A DNA stretch of 64,000 bases from an uncultured delta proteobacterium (GTDB lineage: Bacteria; Desulfobacterota; Syntrophia; Syntrophales; UBA8958). The position numbers and the translations under genes are program-made. This document shows, piece by piece, positions 36,409-46,395 of this stretch. The DNA lies in the NCBI GenBank assembly GCA_903885795.1, contig CAISJV010000078.1, positions 28,452 to 92,451 of the forward strand, read 5' to 3'. Below the pieces are notes generated by a model. It was not told the origin of the DNA, did no database searches, and was given only the letters and a program-made list of their open reading frames with translations. Numbering within the stretch: the first letter of the stretch is position 1; each line of letters starts with the position of its first letter.

Positions 36409-37812
36409 ATGATGACAGATACGAGAAGAATCGACAGCATGCGTCGAAAAATCAGAACGGTCCATTTCGTGGGCATCGGCGGGATCGGCATGAGCGGCAT
36501 TGCCGAGGTGCTCCTGAACCTTGGCTACGGAATTACCGGATCGGATCTCGGACAGACGGACATTACCCAGCGTCTGACTTCACTTGGCGCCATCATCCAT
36601 AAGGGACACCATGCATCAAATATCGGCGACGCCGATGTCGTCGTAACCTCAACGGCTGTCAAGAAGGATAATCCCGAGGTTATCGAGGCCCATCGACAAA
36701 ATATACCGGTAATTCCCCGGGCGGAGATGCTGGCGGAACTTCTTAAAATGAAATTTTCCATAGCCGTTTCGGGAAGTCATGGCAAAACAACAACAACATC
36801 CATGATTTCAACGGTTTTGGCCTATGGATGTCTGGACCCCACCATGGTAATCGGAGGAAAATTGGCCAGTATCGGCAGCAACGCCAAAATGGGGGATGGT
36901 GAAATCATTGTGGCCGAAGCGGACGAAAGCGATGGTTCCTTTCTGAAGCTGGCGCCCTGCATCGCCGTGATCACCAACATCGACCGGGAGCATCTCGACT
37001 ATTACCGGGACATCGATGAAATCAAGGACGCCTTTCTGCAATTTGCCAACATCGTTCCTTTTTACGGCTCTACGGTGATCTGCATCGACGACCGGCATGT
37101 CAAGGAGATCCTGCCGCAAATCAAGAGAAAGACTATCACTTACGGGCTGGCCCTCCCCGCAGACTACCGGGCTACGGATATCAGCATCAACGGAGCGTCA
37201 ACAACTTTCACCGTCCTGTACCGTGAACAGCGTCTCGGCGTCGCCACCCTCAATGTTCCGGGAATGTTTAATGTTTACAATGCCCTGGCCACCATCGCCG
37301 TGGCGAGGGAAGTTGACATGGATTTTCAGACCATTGCCGACGGGCTAAAAACCTTCGTCGGGGTACACCGGCGGCTGGAAGTAAAAGGAACGGTGCGTGA
37401 AGTGACCGTTGTTGATGATTACGGTCATCACCCGACCGAAATCCGGGAGACCTTGGCGGCGGCGAGACATGTCTGGAAGGGTAGACTGATTGTGATCTTC
37501 CAACCCCATCGCTATACCCGGACCAAGGCCCTGTTCCAGGAATTTATCGAAGCGTTTCCGGACGCCGACACCCTGATCCTTACGGATATTTATGCGGCAA
37601 GCGAAACACCTATCCCGGGTGTCCATGCAGAGATACTCGCCGCCGCGATCCGGGAACATGGTCCCAGGGAAGTCTTTTATGTGGCCGATTTTAAAGATAT
37701 TGTTGACAAACTTCTCGCCATCGCCGGGCCTGGAGATGTTATTATCACGCAAGGCGCGGGGACGGTTTGGAAAATCGGGGAGGAGTATTTGCAAAGGGCA
37801 GCGCAGGGATGA
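36409..37812 (+). CDS. murC: UDP-MurNAc:L-alanine ligase
   Basis: MurC adds the first stem residue, L-Ala, to UDP-MurNAc. The protein (about 467 residues) has FVGIGGIGMSGIAEVL, ATP loop SGSHGKTTTTS, EADESDGSFL, NIDREHLDYY and DDYGHHPTEI. Several start codons are possible (GTG 36403, ATG 36409, ATG 36439) and none has a strong ribosome binding site. The stop overlaps the murB start. Confidence 0.96.
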   Translation: MMTDTRRIDSMRRKIRTVHFVGIGGIGMSGIAEVLLNLGYGITGSDLGQTDITQRLTSLGAIIHKGHHASNIGDADVVVTSTAVKKDNPEVIEAHRQNIPVIPRAEMLAELLKMKFSIAVSGSHGKTTTTSMISTVLAYGCLDPTMVIGGKLASIGSNAKMGDGEIIVAEADESDGSFLKLAPCIAVITNIDREHLDYYRDIDEIKDAFLQFANIVPFYGSTVICIDDRHVKEILPQIKRKTITYGLALPADYRATDISINGASTTFTVLYREQRLGVATLNVPGMFNVYNALATIAVAREVDMDFQTIADGLKTFVGVHRRLEVKGTVREVTVVDDYGHHPTEIRETLAAARHVWKGRLIVIFQPHRYTRTKALFQEFIEAFPDADTLILTDIYAASETPIPGVHAEILAAAIREHGPREVFYVADFKDIVDKLLAIAGPGDVIITQGAGTVWKIGEEYLQRAAQG

Positions 37813-38732
37813 ACGAAACATATCGACAGGAGCTGGAAAGACTGATGGGAGGGGGTATCCTTTTTGATGAACCCCTGAGCCGCCATACCTCCATAGGTGT
37901 CGGCGGTTGCGCTGACGCCCTCGTTTTTCCCGGGAACAGGGAACAACTGCGTGACCTGTTATCCTTTCTCAGGAGACATGAGATCCCCTACGTTCCCGTT
38001 GGCAACTGGACCAACCTGATCGTGCGGGACGGCGGCTTTCGGGGTGTTGTCATCGGCCTCAAAAATATGAATGATTGCAGACTTCTTCAAGATCCAGCGA
38101 GTAATCTTCTATTGCAGGCCGAAGCCGGAGCCTCCCTCTCCGACCTGATCAATCTTTCGGCAACAGAGGGATTGACGGGGCTGGAATTCTGCGCCGGTAT
38201 TCCGGGGAGCGTCGGCGGCGCCGTCATTATGAATGCCGGCGCCTATGGTCGGGAAATCAAGGACGCCCTGGAGGAGCTGACCATCATGGATGCACGGGGA
38301 ATGGCGCGTACATGGCTGCGGGGACAACTTCAATTTGAATATCGACACTTTGTCTTGCCGGAAAAAGACGCCGTGATTCTGGATGCAACCTTCCGTCTTT
38401 CCCGGAGCAAAAAAGGGATTGTCGCGGAAAAGATCTCTGAAATCAGAAGGATGCGCAAGGAAAAACATCCCCTGGAATACAGGAGCGCCGGGTCAGTCTT
38501 CAAGAATCCGCAGGGACAGCCGGCAGGCAAGATCATCGATGAATCCGGACTGAAGGGTTTACAGATCGGCGGGGCAAAAGTATCGGAAAAACATGGCAAT
38601 TTTATCGTCAATGTGGGGGAGGCGAAAGCAAGTGACATCCTCGATCTGATCCGGACCATCCAGGACAAAGTCCTCAGGGAAAAGGGTATTCATCTGGAGA
38701 CGGAAGTGATCACCATTGGAGAAAATTCGTGA
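37809..38732 (+). CDS. murB: UDP-N-acetylenolpyruvoylglucosamine reductase
   Basis: MurB, an FAD enzyme, reduces UDP-GlcNAc-enolpyruvate to UDP-MurNAc. The 307-residue protein has RHTSIGVGGCADALVFP, the FAD-binding LIVRDGGFRGVVI, GIPGSVGGAVIMNAGAYG, YRSAGSVFKNP with the active-site Ser, and a late ETEVITIG with the catalytic Glu. The shorter C-terminal architecture is that of the type II group. The ATG overlaps the murC TGA. No ddl gene lies between murB and ftsQ. Confidence 0.96.
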   Translation: MNETYRQELERLMGGGILFDEPLSRHTSIGVGGCADALVFPGNREQLRDLLSFLRRHEIPYVPVGNWTNLIVRDGGFRGVVIGLKNMNDCRLLQDPASNLLLQAEAGASLSDLINLSATEGLTGLEFCAGIPGSVGGAVIMNAGAYGREIKDALEELTIMDARGMARTWLRGQLQFEYRHFVLPEKDAVILDATFRLSRSKKGIVAEKISEIRRMRKEKHPLEYRSAGSVFKNPQGQPAGKIIDESGLKGLQIGGAKVSEKHGNFIVNVGEAKASDILDLIRTIQDKVLREKGIHLETEVITIGENS

Positions 38733-39595
38733 AGAACTGGTTTAAACGCCGGCCCAAAGGCAACACCTATCGCTATGAGGCAAGAAAGCACCGACTGCAC
38801 CGGCGGGCAGGGGCAACCATGAAAGAGTTCCTGACAGCGTCGCTGACCTTAGCAGGAATAGGCTTGATGGCGACGGTCCTGATTATGGGCTACCTGTATC
38901 TGATCAGTCATCCCTACTTCGCTATCCGCGAAATTACCGTCCGGGGCTGCAAGGAATTGACAGAGAAAGAGATCCTCTCCATGGCCGCCGTCAAGACCCG
39001 CCAGAATATTTTTGCCGTAAGCCTTGGGGATGTTAAGAAAAGGGTCTTGGCCAACCCCTGGATCAAAGACGTTTATGTTGGCAGAGAACTTCCCAACCGC
39101 CTGGTCATCGACCTGCGAGAGCGAACAGCCGTATCCTTGGTGAAAAAGGAAAATAGTTTCTATCTCATGGATCTCAATGGCTTCACATTCAAAAAGCTCG
39201 AAATGAATGATGAAATGGATCTTCCAATTTTAACGGGTTGCCAGGGAACAGACAAGGAAGCTCAGATCCTCATGGGAAGAACCCTTGATCTGCTCCGATA
39301 TCTTTCCACGGCCACAGATTTCCCGAACATTAAGAATGTTTCTGAAATCAACGGCAATGAACGATTTGGACTGTCTGTCTTTACTAACACCGGTTTGTGC
39401 CTGCATTTGGGATTCGACAACTATGAAAATAAATTCAGGCGTCTCCCCCCCGTGATGGTCGATCTGGAACGCAGGAATCAGAAAGCAGGGCACTTGTACA
39501 TTGACTTGAGCGATCCGGTAAAGATAACGGTCCAGCGCCGTGATATCCTGCCGCCTGCTGCTACATCGGGGGCCAGGAAAGAATTCAAGACATGA
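38729..39595 (+). CDS. ftsQ: Cell division protein FtsQ
   Basis: This 288-residue bitopic protein has a basic cytoplasmic N-terminus (about 35 residues), a membrane helix (LTLAGIGLMATVLIMGYLYLI) and a POTRA domain starting YFAIREITVRGCKELTEKEI. A beta domain follows (NPWIKDVYVGRELPNRLVIDLRERTAV). It recruits FtsL/FtsB and later divisome proteins. It begins at GTG overlapping the murB stop. Confidence 0.93.
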   Translation: MKNWFKRRPKGNTYRYEARKHRLHRRAGATMKEFLTASLTLAGIGLMATVLIMGYLYLISHPYFAIREITVRGCKELTEKEILSMAAVKTRQNIFAVSLGDVKKRVLANPWIKDVYVGRELPNRLVIDLRERTAVSLVKKENSFYLMDLNGFTFKKLEMNDEMDLPILTGCQGTDKEAQILMGRTLDLLRYLSTATDFPNIKNVSEINGNERFGLSVFTNTGLCLHLGFDNYENKFRRLPPVMVDLERRNQKAGHLYIDLSDPVKITVQRRDILPPAATSGARKEFKT

Positions 39596-39621
39596 AGAGA
39601 AAAGGAAAAAGGGAGACTTTC

Positions 39622-40848
39622 ATGGCTAAAAAATCGAATGTGATTGTCGGTCTGGACATAGGAACCACCAAGACATGCGCCATCGTTGGCGAAATCACGG
39701 ATCAGGGCATCGATATCATCGGCATCGGTTCCAGCCCTTCCGAAGGCCTGCGCAAGGGAGTGGTGGTTAACATCGACAGCACCGTAGAGGCGATCAAGAA
39801 GGCGATCGATGAAGCTGAACACATGTCGGGGTGTGAAATCCGTTCCGTCTACGTCGGCATTGCCGGCGGACATATCAAGAGCCAGAACAGCCTCGGTATC
39901 GTCGCCGTTAAAGGCCGAGAAGTCGATGATGAGGATGTCCAGAGGGCTGTCGAAGCCTCGAAGGCCATCGCTATTCCCCTGGATCGGGAAATCCTCCATA
40001 CCTTGCCCCAGTCCTACATTGTTGATGAGCAGGATGGCATTCGTGATCCTATCGGCATGTCCGGCGTTCGTCTAGAAGCCAAGGTTCATATTGTCACCGG
40101 GGCCTCGGCATCGATCCAGAATATCGCCAAATCGGTCAGCCGCGTCGGCCTGGACATCGATGAGATAGTGCTTGAGCAACTAGCCTCCAGTGAGGCAATC
40201 CTGAGCAATGACGAAAAAGATCTCGGCGTGATCATGCTTGATATCGGAGGAGGAACAACGGACATCGCCGTCTTTTCGGAGGGAACCATAAAGCATACGG
40301 CGGTTCTGCCCGTCGGGGGAAATTATGTAACCAGTGACATCGCCACAGGCCTCCGGACACCGGCCACAGAGGCGGAAAAGCTCAAGATCAGATATGGCTG
40401 CGCCTATTCTCCCCTGATTCCCAAGGATGACACGATAGAGGTCCCCAGCGTCGGGGGGCGGGATCCGAGAGAGGTGTCACGCCAGATCCTCGGTCGCATT
40501 ATCGAACCCCGCATGGAAGAGATCCTCAGTCTTTCCTATAAGGAACTCGTCCGTTCCGGTTATGAGGATCTTATGGCCGCGGGCGTTGTTATAACCGGAG
40601 GGGCATCCATTATGGAGGGCATGACGGAATTGGCCGAACAGGTCTTCAATATGCCGGTTCGCAGGGGATGTCCCATGGGAATCGGCGGTCTGACCGATGT
40701 CGTCAACAGTCCTATGTATGCAACCGGGGTGGGACTTATCGTTTATGGCAGCCAACATATTTCGAAGGAAAGCCTTCGGAGAGGGGAAGGCAGTTCCTTT
40801 GGAAATTGGTTTCGAAGAATAAAAAGATGGTTTATTGAATTCTTTTAG
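39622..40848 (+). CDS. ftsA: Cell division protein FtsA
   Basis: This actin-like membrane tether for FtsZ has 408 residues. It has [16 protein letters not shown] (phosphate 1), a 1C domain insertion ([18 protein letters not shown]), [14 protein letters not shown] (phosphate 2), [12 protein letters not shown] (adenosine) and a C-terminal amphipathic helix ([16 protein letters not shown]) that binds the membrane. ATG 39622 follows GGGAG and fits the family better than the ATG ten codons upstream. Confidence 0.97.
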   Translation: MAKKSNVIVGLDIGTTKTCAIVGEITDQGIDIIGIGSSPSEGLRKGVVVNIDSTVEAIKKAIDEAEHMSGCEIRSVYVGIAGGHIKSQNSLGIVAVKGREVDDEDVQRAVEASKAIAIPLDREILHTLPQSYIVDEQDGIRDPIGMSGVRLEAKVHIVTGASASIQNIAKSVSRVGLDIDEIVLEQLASSEAILSNDEKDLGVIMLDIGGGTTDIAVFSEGTIKHTAVLPVGGNYVTSDIATGLRTPATEAEKLKIRYGCAYSPLIPKDDTIEVPSVGGRDPREVSRQILGRIIEPRMEEILSLSYKELVRSGYEDLMAAGVVITGGASIMEGMTELAEQVFNMPVRRGCPMGIGGLTDVVNSPMYATGVGLIVYGSQHISKESLRRGEGSSFGNWFRRIKRWFIEFF

Positions 40849-40861
40849 GGGAGGGAAGAAA

Positions 40862-42013
40862 ATGTTTGAGTTAACTGAATTATCTACAGCAAACACGGCA
40901 AGGATCAAGGTGATTGGGATCGGGGGGGGAGGAGGGAATGCGGTCAACACGATGATTTCCTACAACCTCAAGGGGGTCGATTTTATCGTCGCCAACACCG
41001 ATACACAGGCCCTCGGGGCATCCATTTCTCCTATCAAGGTTCAGCTCGGGGCCGAGGCGACAAAGGGGCTCGGGGCAGGGGCAAATCCTGATGTGGGGAA
41101 ACAGGCCGCCATGGAAACAAAAGACCGGCTAAGAGAACACCTGGAGGGGGCCGACATGGTGTTCATTACCGCCGGTCTCGGTGGTGGGACAGGAACGGGA
41201 GGCGCACCGGTAATCGCAGAGATTTGCAAGGAACTCGGCGTCTTGACAGTGGCGGTGGTAACGAAACCTTTTCAGTTTGAAGGGAAGCGCCGAAATTATC
41301 AGGCAGAAGAAGGTGTTGACGAATTGCGGAGGATCGTCGACACCCTTATTGTCGTTCCCAACCAGCGGCTGTTGAGTATAGGAGGACGCAACCTGTCCCT
41401 CCTCGAGGCCTTCAAGAAGGCCGACGACATCCTCTATCACGCCGTAAAAGGCATCTCCGATCTGATCATTATCCCGGGCCTGATCAACCTGGATTTTGCC
41501 GACGTGAAGAATACTATGTCCAGCATGGGCCTGGCCATGATGGGAACCGGCACGGCCAGCGGTGAAAACCGCGCCATCGAAGCCGCTCAGAAGGCTATCT
41601 CTTCTCCCCTGTTGGAAGACAACAGCATTCAGGGGGCCCATGGGGTCCTACTCAATATCACCGGCGGGCCGGACATGAGTCTTTTCGAAGTCAACGAAGC
41701 CTCATCGCTAATCCAGGCGGAAGCTCATGAAGACGCCAATATCATCTTCGGCACCGTCATCGATGAAAGCATGGGAGACGAAATCAGAATTACCGTCATT
41801 GCTACGGGATTTGAAGATCTGACCCGCAGGAAAAATAACCTCGTTAATATGGCCAGCATGAGCGGGCATAAGAGGGAAGACATCTCCAAGCCTGCTTATC
41901 TTCGGAAAGACAGGCCTATCGACCAGATGACGACTGTGAAGATGGGCATGATCGAGGACAACGACGATCCGGATCTCGAAATCCCGACTTTCCTGAGAAG
42001 ACAGGCCGACTGA
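40862..42013 (+). CDS. ftsZ: Cell division protein FtsZ
   Basis: This tubulin-like GTPase forms the Z ring. The 383-residue protein has [15 protein letters not shown], the GTP loop GGGTGTG at 107-113, and [11 protein letters not shown] (T7 loop). A short linker leads to a C-terminal peptide [11 protein letters not shown], the conserved tail that binds FtsA. GGGAGGGAAG precedes the ATG. It closes the division cluster. Confidence 0.98.
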   Translation: MFELTELSTANTARIKVIGIGGGGGNAVNTMISYNLKGVDFIVANTDTQALGASISPIKVQLGAEATKGLGAGANPDVGKQAAMETKDRLREHLEGADMVFITAGLGGGTGTGGAPVIAEICKELGVLTVAVVTKPFQFEGKRRNYQAEEGVDELRRIVDTLIVVPNQRLLSIGGRNLSLLEAFKKADDILYHAVKGISDLIIIPGLINLDFADVKNTMSSMGLAMMGTGTASGENRAIEAAQKAISSPLLEDNSIQGAHGVLLNITGGPDMSLFEVNEASSLIQAEAHEDANIIFGTVIDESMGDEIRITVIATGFEDLTRRKNNLVNMASMSGHKREDISKPAYLRKDRPIDQMTTVKMGMIEDNDDPDLEIPTFLRRQAD

Positions 42014-42022
42014 CGGGGCCGA

Positions 42023-43738
42023 ATGTCCTGGGCAGTCAAGAAAAAATACAATGATTTATTAGACCGAGAAGAAGGCGGTTATGAAAAAAAGCTATGGGGA
42101 AACTCTCTAAACATCTGTTTAGCCTATCCGAATCGTTACCGGACGGGCATGGACAGTCTGGGTTTTCAGACAGTTTACAGTCTCCTGAATCAACATCCAT
42201 CCGTTCTGTGTGAGCGGGTTTTTCTTCCCGACCCCGGGGATGAAGGTTTCTTCTCCCCGGGGCCCCTCTCTCTTTTCAGCCTTGAATCCCAGAGGCCGCT
42301 CCGGGAATTCGATATTATCGCTTTTTCTATTTCCTTTGAAAACGATTACCCGAACATTCTCAAAATGCTGGACATGGCAAGAACGAAGATTCTTTCCCGT
42401 GAGCGCGACGAAGCCGACCCGATCATCATCGGCGGCGGCATCTGCGTAACCATGAACCCGGAGCCTTTAGCGGATTTCTTCGATCTTTTCCTCATCGGCG
42501 AGGCCGAGGAGATCCTGCCGGAATTTCTGTCACACCTTCTTCGCACCCGGAAAGCCAAAGAAACCAGGAAAGATAACCTTATCAGGCTGCAAAAGAACGT
42601 CCCCGGAGCATATGTTCCGGCCCTATACAATGTCAGTTACCAGGTCGACGGACCGATCGAAAAGATGGTCCCCCTCGAGCCTTCCCTTCCCCGCAAGATC
42701 CAGAAGCAATGGGCACGAGACATTCAGGCATTCTCGACAGAGACGGTAATCTCGTCGCCGGACACTGATTTCAGGACGATGTTTCTGACAGAGGTAAGCC
42801 GTGGCTGCTCTCGCGGCTGCCGATTCTGTGCCGCGGGGTATCTCTATCGCCCCGGCCGGTTCCGCAAGCTGGAAAATCTGGAAAAATCGATCAGACGCGG
42901 CCTGGAGACGGGCAGAAAAATCGGCCTCCTGGGAACGGCCGTCTCAGATCATCCCGAGCTGATAGACATCTGCCGGTATATCCTTTCCCAACAGGGGAAG
43001 ATCGGCGCGGGTTCTTTCCGGCTGGACCAACTTACACCGGCACTCTTAAAGCTTCTCAAAGAAGGAGGCATAGAAACCTTGGCCCTGGCTCCAGAAGCCG
43101 GCTCGCAAAGACTGAGAGACCTCATCAGGAAAGGAATTCAGGACGGAGACATCACCCGGGGGGCGACAAATCTTCTGGAGCATGAATTCTTCCATGTTCG
43201 CCTGTATTTCATGGTGGGACTGCCGACGGAAACCACGGCAGATATCGAGGCAATAATTGAATTAATCAAGCGCCTTTCACAGTTTTCCTTGCCGACGACC
43301 GGCCCGCGGGAGAAACGATTCCGCAGGATCACCGTCAGTATCAATCAGTTCATCCCCAAAGCGGGGACTCCTTTTCAGTGGTATCCCCTGGAAAACATCC
43401 AAACCATTAAGAAGAAAATCCAAAAGATAACCGACACCTTCCGGGGGCAGGGAAACATTAAGATCCTTGCGGACCCGCCGAAAAGAAATTATCTCCAGGC
43501 CCTGCTCGCCACCGGGGACCGGCGGGTCGGCAAGATCCTCCTCGCCCTGCATTTCCAGCGGGGAGTCTGGTCCAAGGCCTTGAAGGAGGCATTCTTTCAG
43601 CCCGATTTCTTTGTTTATCGCCCCCGGGACACAACGGAAATCCTTCCCTGGGATTTTATCGACACCGGCGTACCTAAGGCCTTGCTCATCAGTGAATTCA
43701 AGGCAGCACGGCAATTCTCAACCGAGAAAAACTGTTGA
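42023..43738 (+). CDS. B12-binding-type radical SAM protein, uncharacterised
   Basis: This 571-residue protein has an N-terminal cobalamin-binding-like region (NICLAYPNRYRTGMDSLGFQ, DIIAFSISFENDYPN, GGGICVTMNPEPLADFFD, IGEAEE). A radical SAM domain follows with the cluster motif CSRGCRFC, then LAPEAGSQRLRD and FMVGLPTE. This matches the N-terminal part of the family often fused to or paired with a DUF2344 protein in many anaerobes; no such partner is seen here. The canonical His of B12-binding is not obvious. It lies 9 bp after ftsZ and may be cotranscribed with it. Substrate unknown. Confidence 0.82.
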   Translation: MSWAVKKKYNDLLDREEGGYEKKLWGNSLNICLAYPNRYRTGMDSLGFQTVYSLLNQHPSVLCERVFLPDPGDEGFFSPGPLSLFSLESQRPLREFDIIAFSISFENDYPNILKMLDMARTKILSRERDEADPIIIGGGICVTMNPEPLADFFDLFLIGEAEEILPEFLSHLLRTRKAKETRKDNLIRLQKNVPGAYVPALYNVSYQVDGPIEKMVPLEPSLPRKIQKQWARDIQAFSTETVISSPDTDFRTMFLTEVSRGCSRGCRFCAAGYLYRPGRFRKLENLEKSIRRGLETGRKIGLLGTAVSDHPELIDICRYILSQQGKIGAGSFRLDQLTPALLKLLKEGGIETLALAPEAGSQRLRDLIRKGIQDGDITRGATNLLEHEFFHVRLYFMVGLPTETTADIEAIIELIKRLSQFSLPTTGPREKRFRRITVSINQFIPKAGTPFQWYPLENIQTIKKKIQKITDTFRGQGNIKILADPPKRNYLQALLATGDRRVGKILLALHFQRGVWSKALKEAFFQPDFFVYRPRDTTEILPWDFIDTGVPKALLISEFKAARQFSTEKNC

Positions 43739-43785
43739 CAATATTTTGGCCCCTATGATATTGGGTTGACTCCAAGTGAAACAGT

Positions 43786-43861
<76 letters not shown>

Positions 43862-43869
43862 AAAATATC

Positions 43870-43903
43870 AAGGGGTTAACCGTCATCAGGTTAGCCCCTT
43901 TTT
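43870..43903 (+). terminator. Rho-independent terminator of tRNA-Ala
   Basis: AAGGGGTTAACC (43870-43881) pairs with GGTTAGCCCCTT (43889-43900) with one wobble and a 7-nt loop, then runs into TTTTT. Confidence 0.85.
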
Positions 43904-44019
43904 GTTTGCCCAGCCAAAGTTACCCATCCTTTACCCGTTTTATTTTCTTTTATCGGGTACAGGGCGGCGCCCTGTTCGCTACAAAAATTACGTATCCTGA
44001 CCTTTGCCAGACTTGACTT

Positions 44020-44268
44020 ATGGCCCAATATGAACATCTTCCCATCTATCGGGAGGCATTCAAATTCCTGATCTATTGTGAAACAATCGTGCAGCACTTT
44101 TCCCGGTATCATAAATATACCCACGGTTCTGATCTGCGCGACACGGCCCGTACCGTTATCAAGATCGTCCACATCCTCCCCGTCGGCTACGTGATGGAAA
44201 GGCGGGTCCATTCAATTCTGGAGGATAGCCGGACAAACACTGCAATAACCATGATGGCTGATAGTTAG
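44020..44268 (+). pseudogene. Avd-like four-helix-bundle protein, truncated
   Basis: The first 50 residues (MAQYEHLPIYREAFKFLIYC, FSRYHKYTHGSDLRDTAR, TVIKIV) match the N-terminal half of Avd-like proteins. These are four-helix bundles that accompany the reverse transcriptase of diversity-generating retroelements and also occur alone. After TVIKIV the sequence no longer matches and ends at 82 residues, versus about 110-125 in the family, so the gene is probably broken. No ribosome binding site is clear. No reverse transcriptase or template repeat was found within several kb. Confidence 0.6.
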
Positions 44269-44389
44269 CATTACGGTGGATTTAAAAGGCGGCGGCGTTT
44301 ATATTTGTCTTGTTCTCTCTCCTCGGTTATACTATGATTCTCAGGCAAACTATCCGTCTTGGAAAAGGGGAATTAAGGAGGAACAGGGA

Positions 44390-44644
44390 ATGGAAGCCGT
44401 GCGTATCAAAGAAAAAATCAAGAAGGATGGGGAAATTATGTTGACGGGCCTACCTTTCAAGAAAGGACAACTCATCGAAATGATCGTCATGTCCGAACCT
44501 GCAAGGAGAAGCTCCAAACCTTCTACGGCTCGGCAATTACTGGCCTCCGGCATTGTCGGTATGTGGAAGGAGCGAGGGATTGAGGACAGCTCAGTCTATG
44601 CCCGTACCTTGCGTGAAAGGGCGCAACGGAGGGACAACCGATGA
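44390..44644 (+). CDS. vapB: Antitoxin of a VapBC module
   Basis: This 84-residue protein has an N-terminal beta-rich region (AVRIKEKIKKDGEIMLTGLPFKKG) and a basic helical C-terminus ending TLRERAQRRDNR. Size and position match a type II antitoxin that wraps its C-terminus around the toxin and binds its own promoter. AAGGAGG lies upstream of the ATG. It overlaps vapC by 4 bp, the usual coupling. It has no strong family signature of its own. Confidence 0.78.
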   Translation: MEAVRIKEKIKKDGEIMLTGLPFKKGQLIEMIVMSEPARRSSKPSTARQLLASGIVGMWKERGIEDSSVYARTLRERAQRRDNR

Positions 44645-45024
44645 TCCTTCTGGATACGGACATCATGGTTGATATTCTCAGAGACTATCCTCCTGCTGTG
44701 CAATGGATGCAATCGCTTGGCGATGAAGCCATTGCTCTGCCCGGCTTTGTTGTCATGGAACTGATTCAGGGGTGCCAAACAAAAATAGAATTAACAAACA
44801 TCCGTAAGAGATTGGCTCCGTTTCAAGTTTATTGGCCGGAGGCGGACGATTGCAATCAAGCGGTCGAACTATTTGCACAGTATCATCTGAGTCACCAGAT
44901 AGGAATTATTGATGTGTTGATTGGACAATTGGCTGTTTCGACAAATGGATCCCTTTATACTTTCAACAAGAAGCACTACGCACCGATTACTGGATTGAAG
45001 ACCGTACAGCCCTATCGGAAGTAA
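44641..45024 (+). CDS. vapC: VapC-like PIN-domain ribonuclease toxin
   Basis: This 127-residue PIN domain has the acidic metal-binding residues in place: Asp5 (ILLDTDIMVD), Glu40 (VVMELIQG), Asp91 (GIIDVLIGQLA), and Asn109 (YTFNKKHY) where many members have Asp. VapC toxins cleave tRNA or rRNA in a site-specific way when not held by VapB. The ATGA overlap with the antitoxin gene supports a paired module. Confidence 0.92.
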   Translation: MILLDTDIMVDILRDYPPAVQWMQSLGDEAIALPGFVVMELIQGCQTKIELTNIRKRLAPFQVYWPEADDCNQAVELFAQYHLSHQIGIIDVLIGQLAVSTNGSLYTFNKKHYAPITGLKTVQPYRK

Positions 45025-45214
45025 CAGATGTCTCATGTTCACCGATTTTCTCTGCCGATCCATTAGGCGATCCGGGAATCAAAGAAATCACCCTGCATGA
45101 CTTCACCAGTTCAAACGGTGATCAATGGCTCTCAATGACTAGTCCCCGTCTCGCTTTGTAGATGTAAGAAAGGGTACCCATAAGGTATCTTTACTAAGAT
45201 TAGGAGGTAAAATT

Positions 45215-45508
45215 ATGGTCGTCATTACGAGCAAATATATCAAATCTTTAGAAGTAATTGACGCGCTGGTGGTTGAGCATCGAAAATTTCTGGATGATTG
45301 CTATAAGAAGTCCCAACTCATCTGTTCCGGCCCTCAAATCCCGAGAACAGGCGGTGTGCTCATAGCCAATGTAGCCGCTGTTGATGAAGCCAGGAAAATC
45401 ATGAAAAATGATCCTTTCTCTATCAATGAAGCCGCTGAATATCAGTTTATTGAATTCTCGCCATTAAAATATGATGAACGCTTTTCATGCTTTATCAGGA
45501 AGGATTGA
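45215..45508 (+). CDS. YCII-related protein
   Basis: This 97-residue ferredoxin-like-fold protein has EHRKFLDDCYKKSQLICSGPQIPRTGG split across the first helix and strand, with the conserved His of the family in EHRKFL. It also has DPFSINEAAEYQFIEFSPL. YCII proteins are small possible enzymes of unknown substrate. AGGAGG precedes the ATG. The 190 bp before it hold no gene that I can identify. Confidence 0.8.
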   Translation: MVVITSKYIKSLEVIDALVVEHRKFLDDCYKKSQLICSGPQIPRTGGVLIANVAAVDEARKIMKNDPFSINEAAEYQFIEFSPLKYDERFSCFIRKD

Positions 45509-45588
45509 CAAGGATTAGGGAGTGTCCGGTATGATCAACAACGCCGTCAGGGAATCAGCGGAATACACAATCAAAGGAGGGAATAATT

Positions 45589-46377
45589 ATGAACGGTCAG
45601 AATTACGCAGAGGCAAGTGATTTCATACGAAACAATTTAAGGCTCAAGACATTTCCTGTTGCTGTAAAGTTCCTCAAGGATAAGACATTTCCAGAAAAAA
45701 CACGTCAGCCATCAGTGGTCATGGGTAAAAGAGTTGCTATCTGCCAGGCAGTGACCATGGCCCGTATTTATGGCTGGACCGTAGGCCTGACAAAGGAAGA
45801 TGTTATCTGCGTTCCCGCTGCTATTGCCTTTGGCTTCAGCACTTCAACTGATTCGGCTGCCTCCCTTGGAAAGCTTTTCTGTAGCGGAAGTTATTCAAAA
45901 ACCGAGGAGGTAGGACAAGCGGAAGCTACGACCATTCAGAGACTTGAGAAAGATGAATACGAGGCCATATTGCTTGCCCCTTTACAAAGAGCCGCCTTTG
46001 AGCCAGATACTATTGCATTTTATGGCAATCCGGCTCAACTGATGAGACTGGTCCATGCTTGGACATATGGACAGGGAAAGCGTGTTCAAGGTCATTTTGG
46101 AGGAAAGGTTGAATGCACGGAGTATCTTCTTGCTCCCTTCAAAACACAAACTGCCCGGATAGCCATTCCTGGTACAGGGGATAGAGTTTTCTCCATGACC
46201 CAGGATGATGAAATTGTCCTCTCAATCCCCGGTAAGTTTCTTGCAGAATTGGTTCAGGCCCTTCAAGAAGCTGGAAAGAAAGTTGGCGCTTCATACCCTG
46301 TCCCGGTGTTTCTTAATTTCCAACCCGAATTTCCAAAGCAGTTTAAAGAACTCGGCAAAGAGTTGGGCATATTATAA
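45589..46377 (+). CDS. DUF169 family protein
   Basis: This 262-residue cytosolic protein has LRLKTFPVAVKFLKD near the N-terminus, AICQAVTMARIYGWTVGLTKEDVICVPA, and the late VFSMTQDDEIVLSIP and PVPVFLNFQPEFP. These are the recurring blocks of DUF169, which is common in methanogens and syntrophic or sulfate-reducing bacteria. The conserved Cys in AICQ and VICVP suggest a metal or cofactor site (inference). AAAGGAGGG precedes the ATG. Confidence 0.82.
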   Translation: MNGQNYAEASDFIRNNLRLKTFPVAVKFLKDKTFPEKTRQPSVVMGKRVAICQAVTMARIYGWTVGLTKEDVICVPAAIAFGFSTSTDSAASLGKLFCSGSYSKTEEVGQAEATTIQRLEKDEYEAILLAPLQRAAFEPDTIAFYGNPAQLMRLVHAWTYGQGKRVQGHFGGKVECTEYLLAPFKTQTARIAIPGTGDRVFSMTQDDEIVLSIPGKFLAELVQALQEAGKKVGASYPVPVFLNFQPEFPKQFKELGKELGIL

Positions 46378-46395
46378 AGACTTGAGGGATCTATC

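Noticed and set aside
44276..44389. Extended start of the VapB antitoxin 38 codons upstream
   Set aside because: AAGGAGG directly precedes the internal ATG at 44390, and the extension has no family character.
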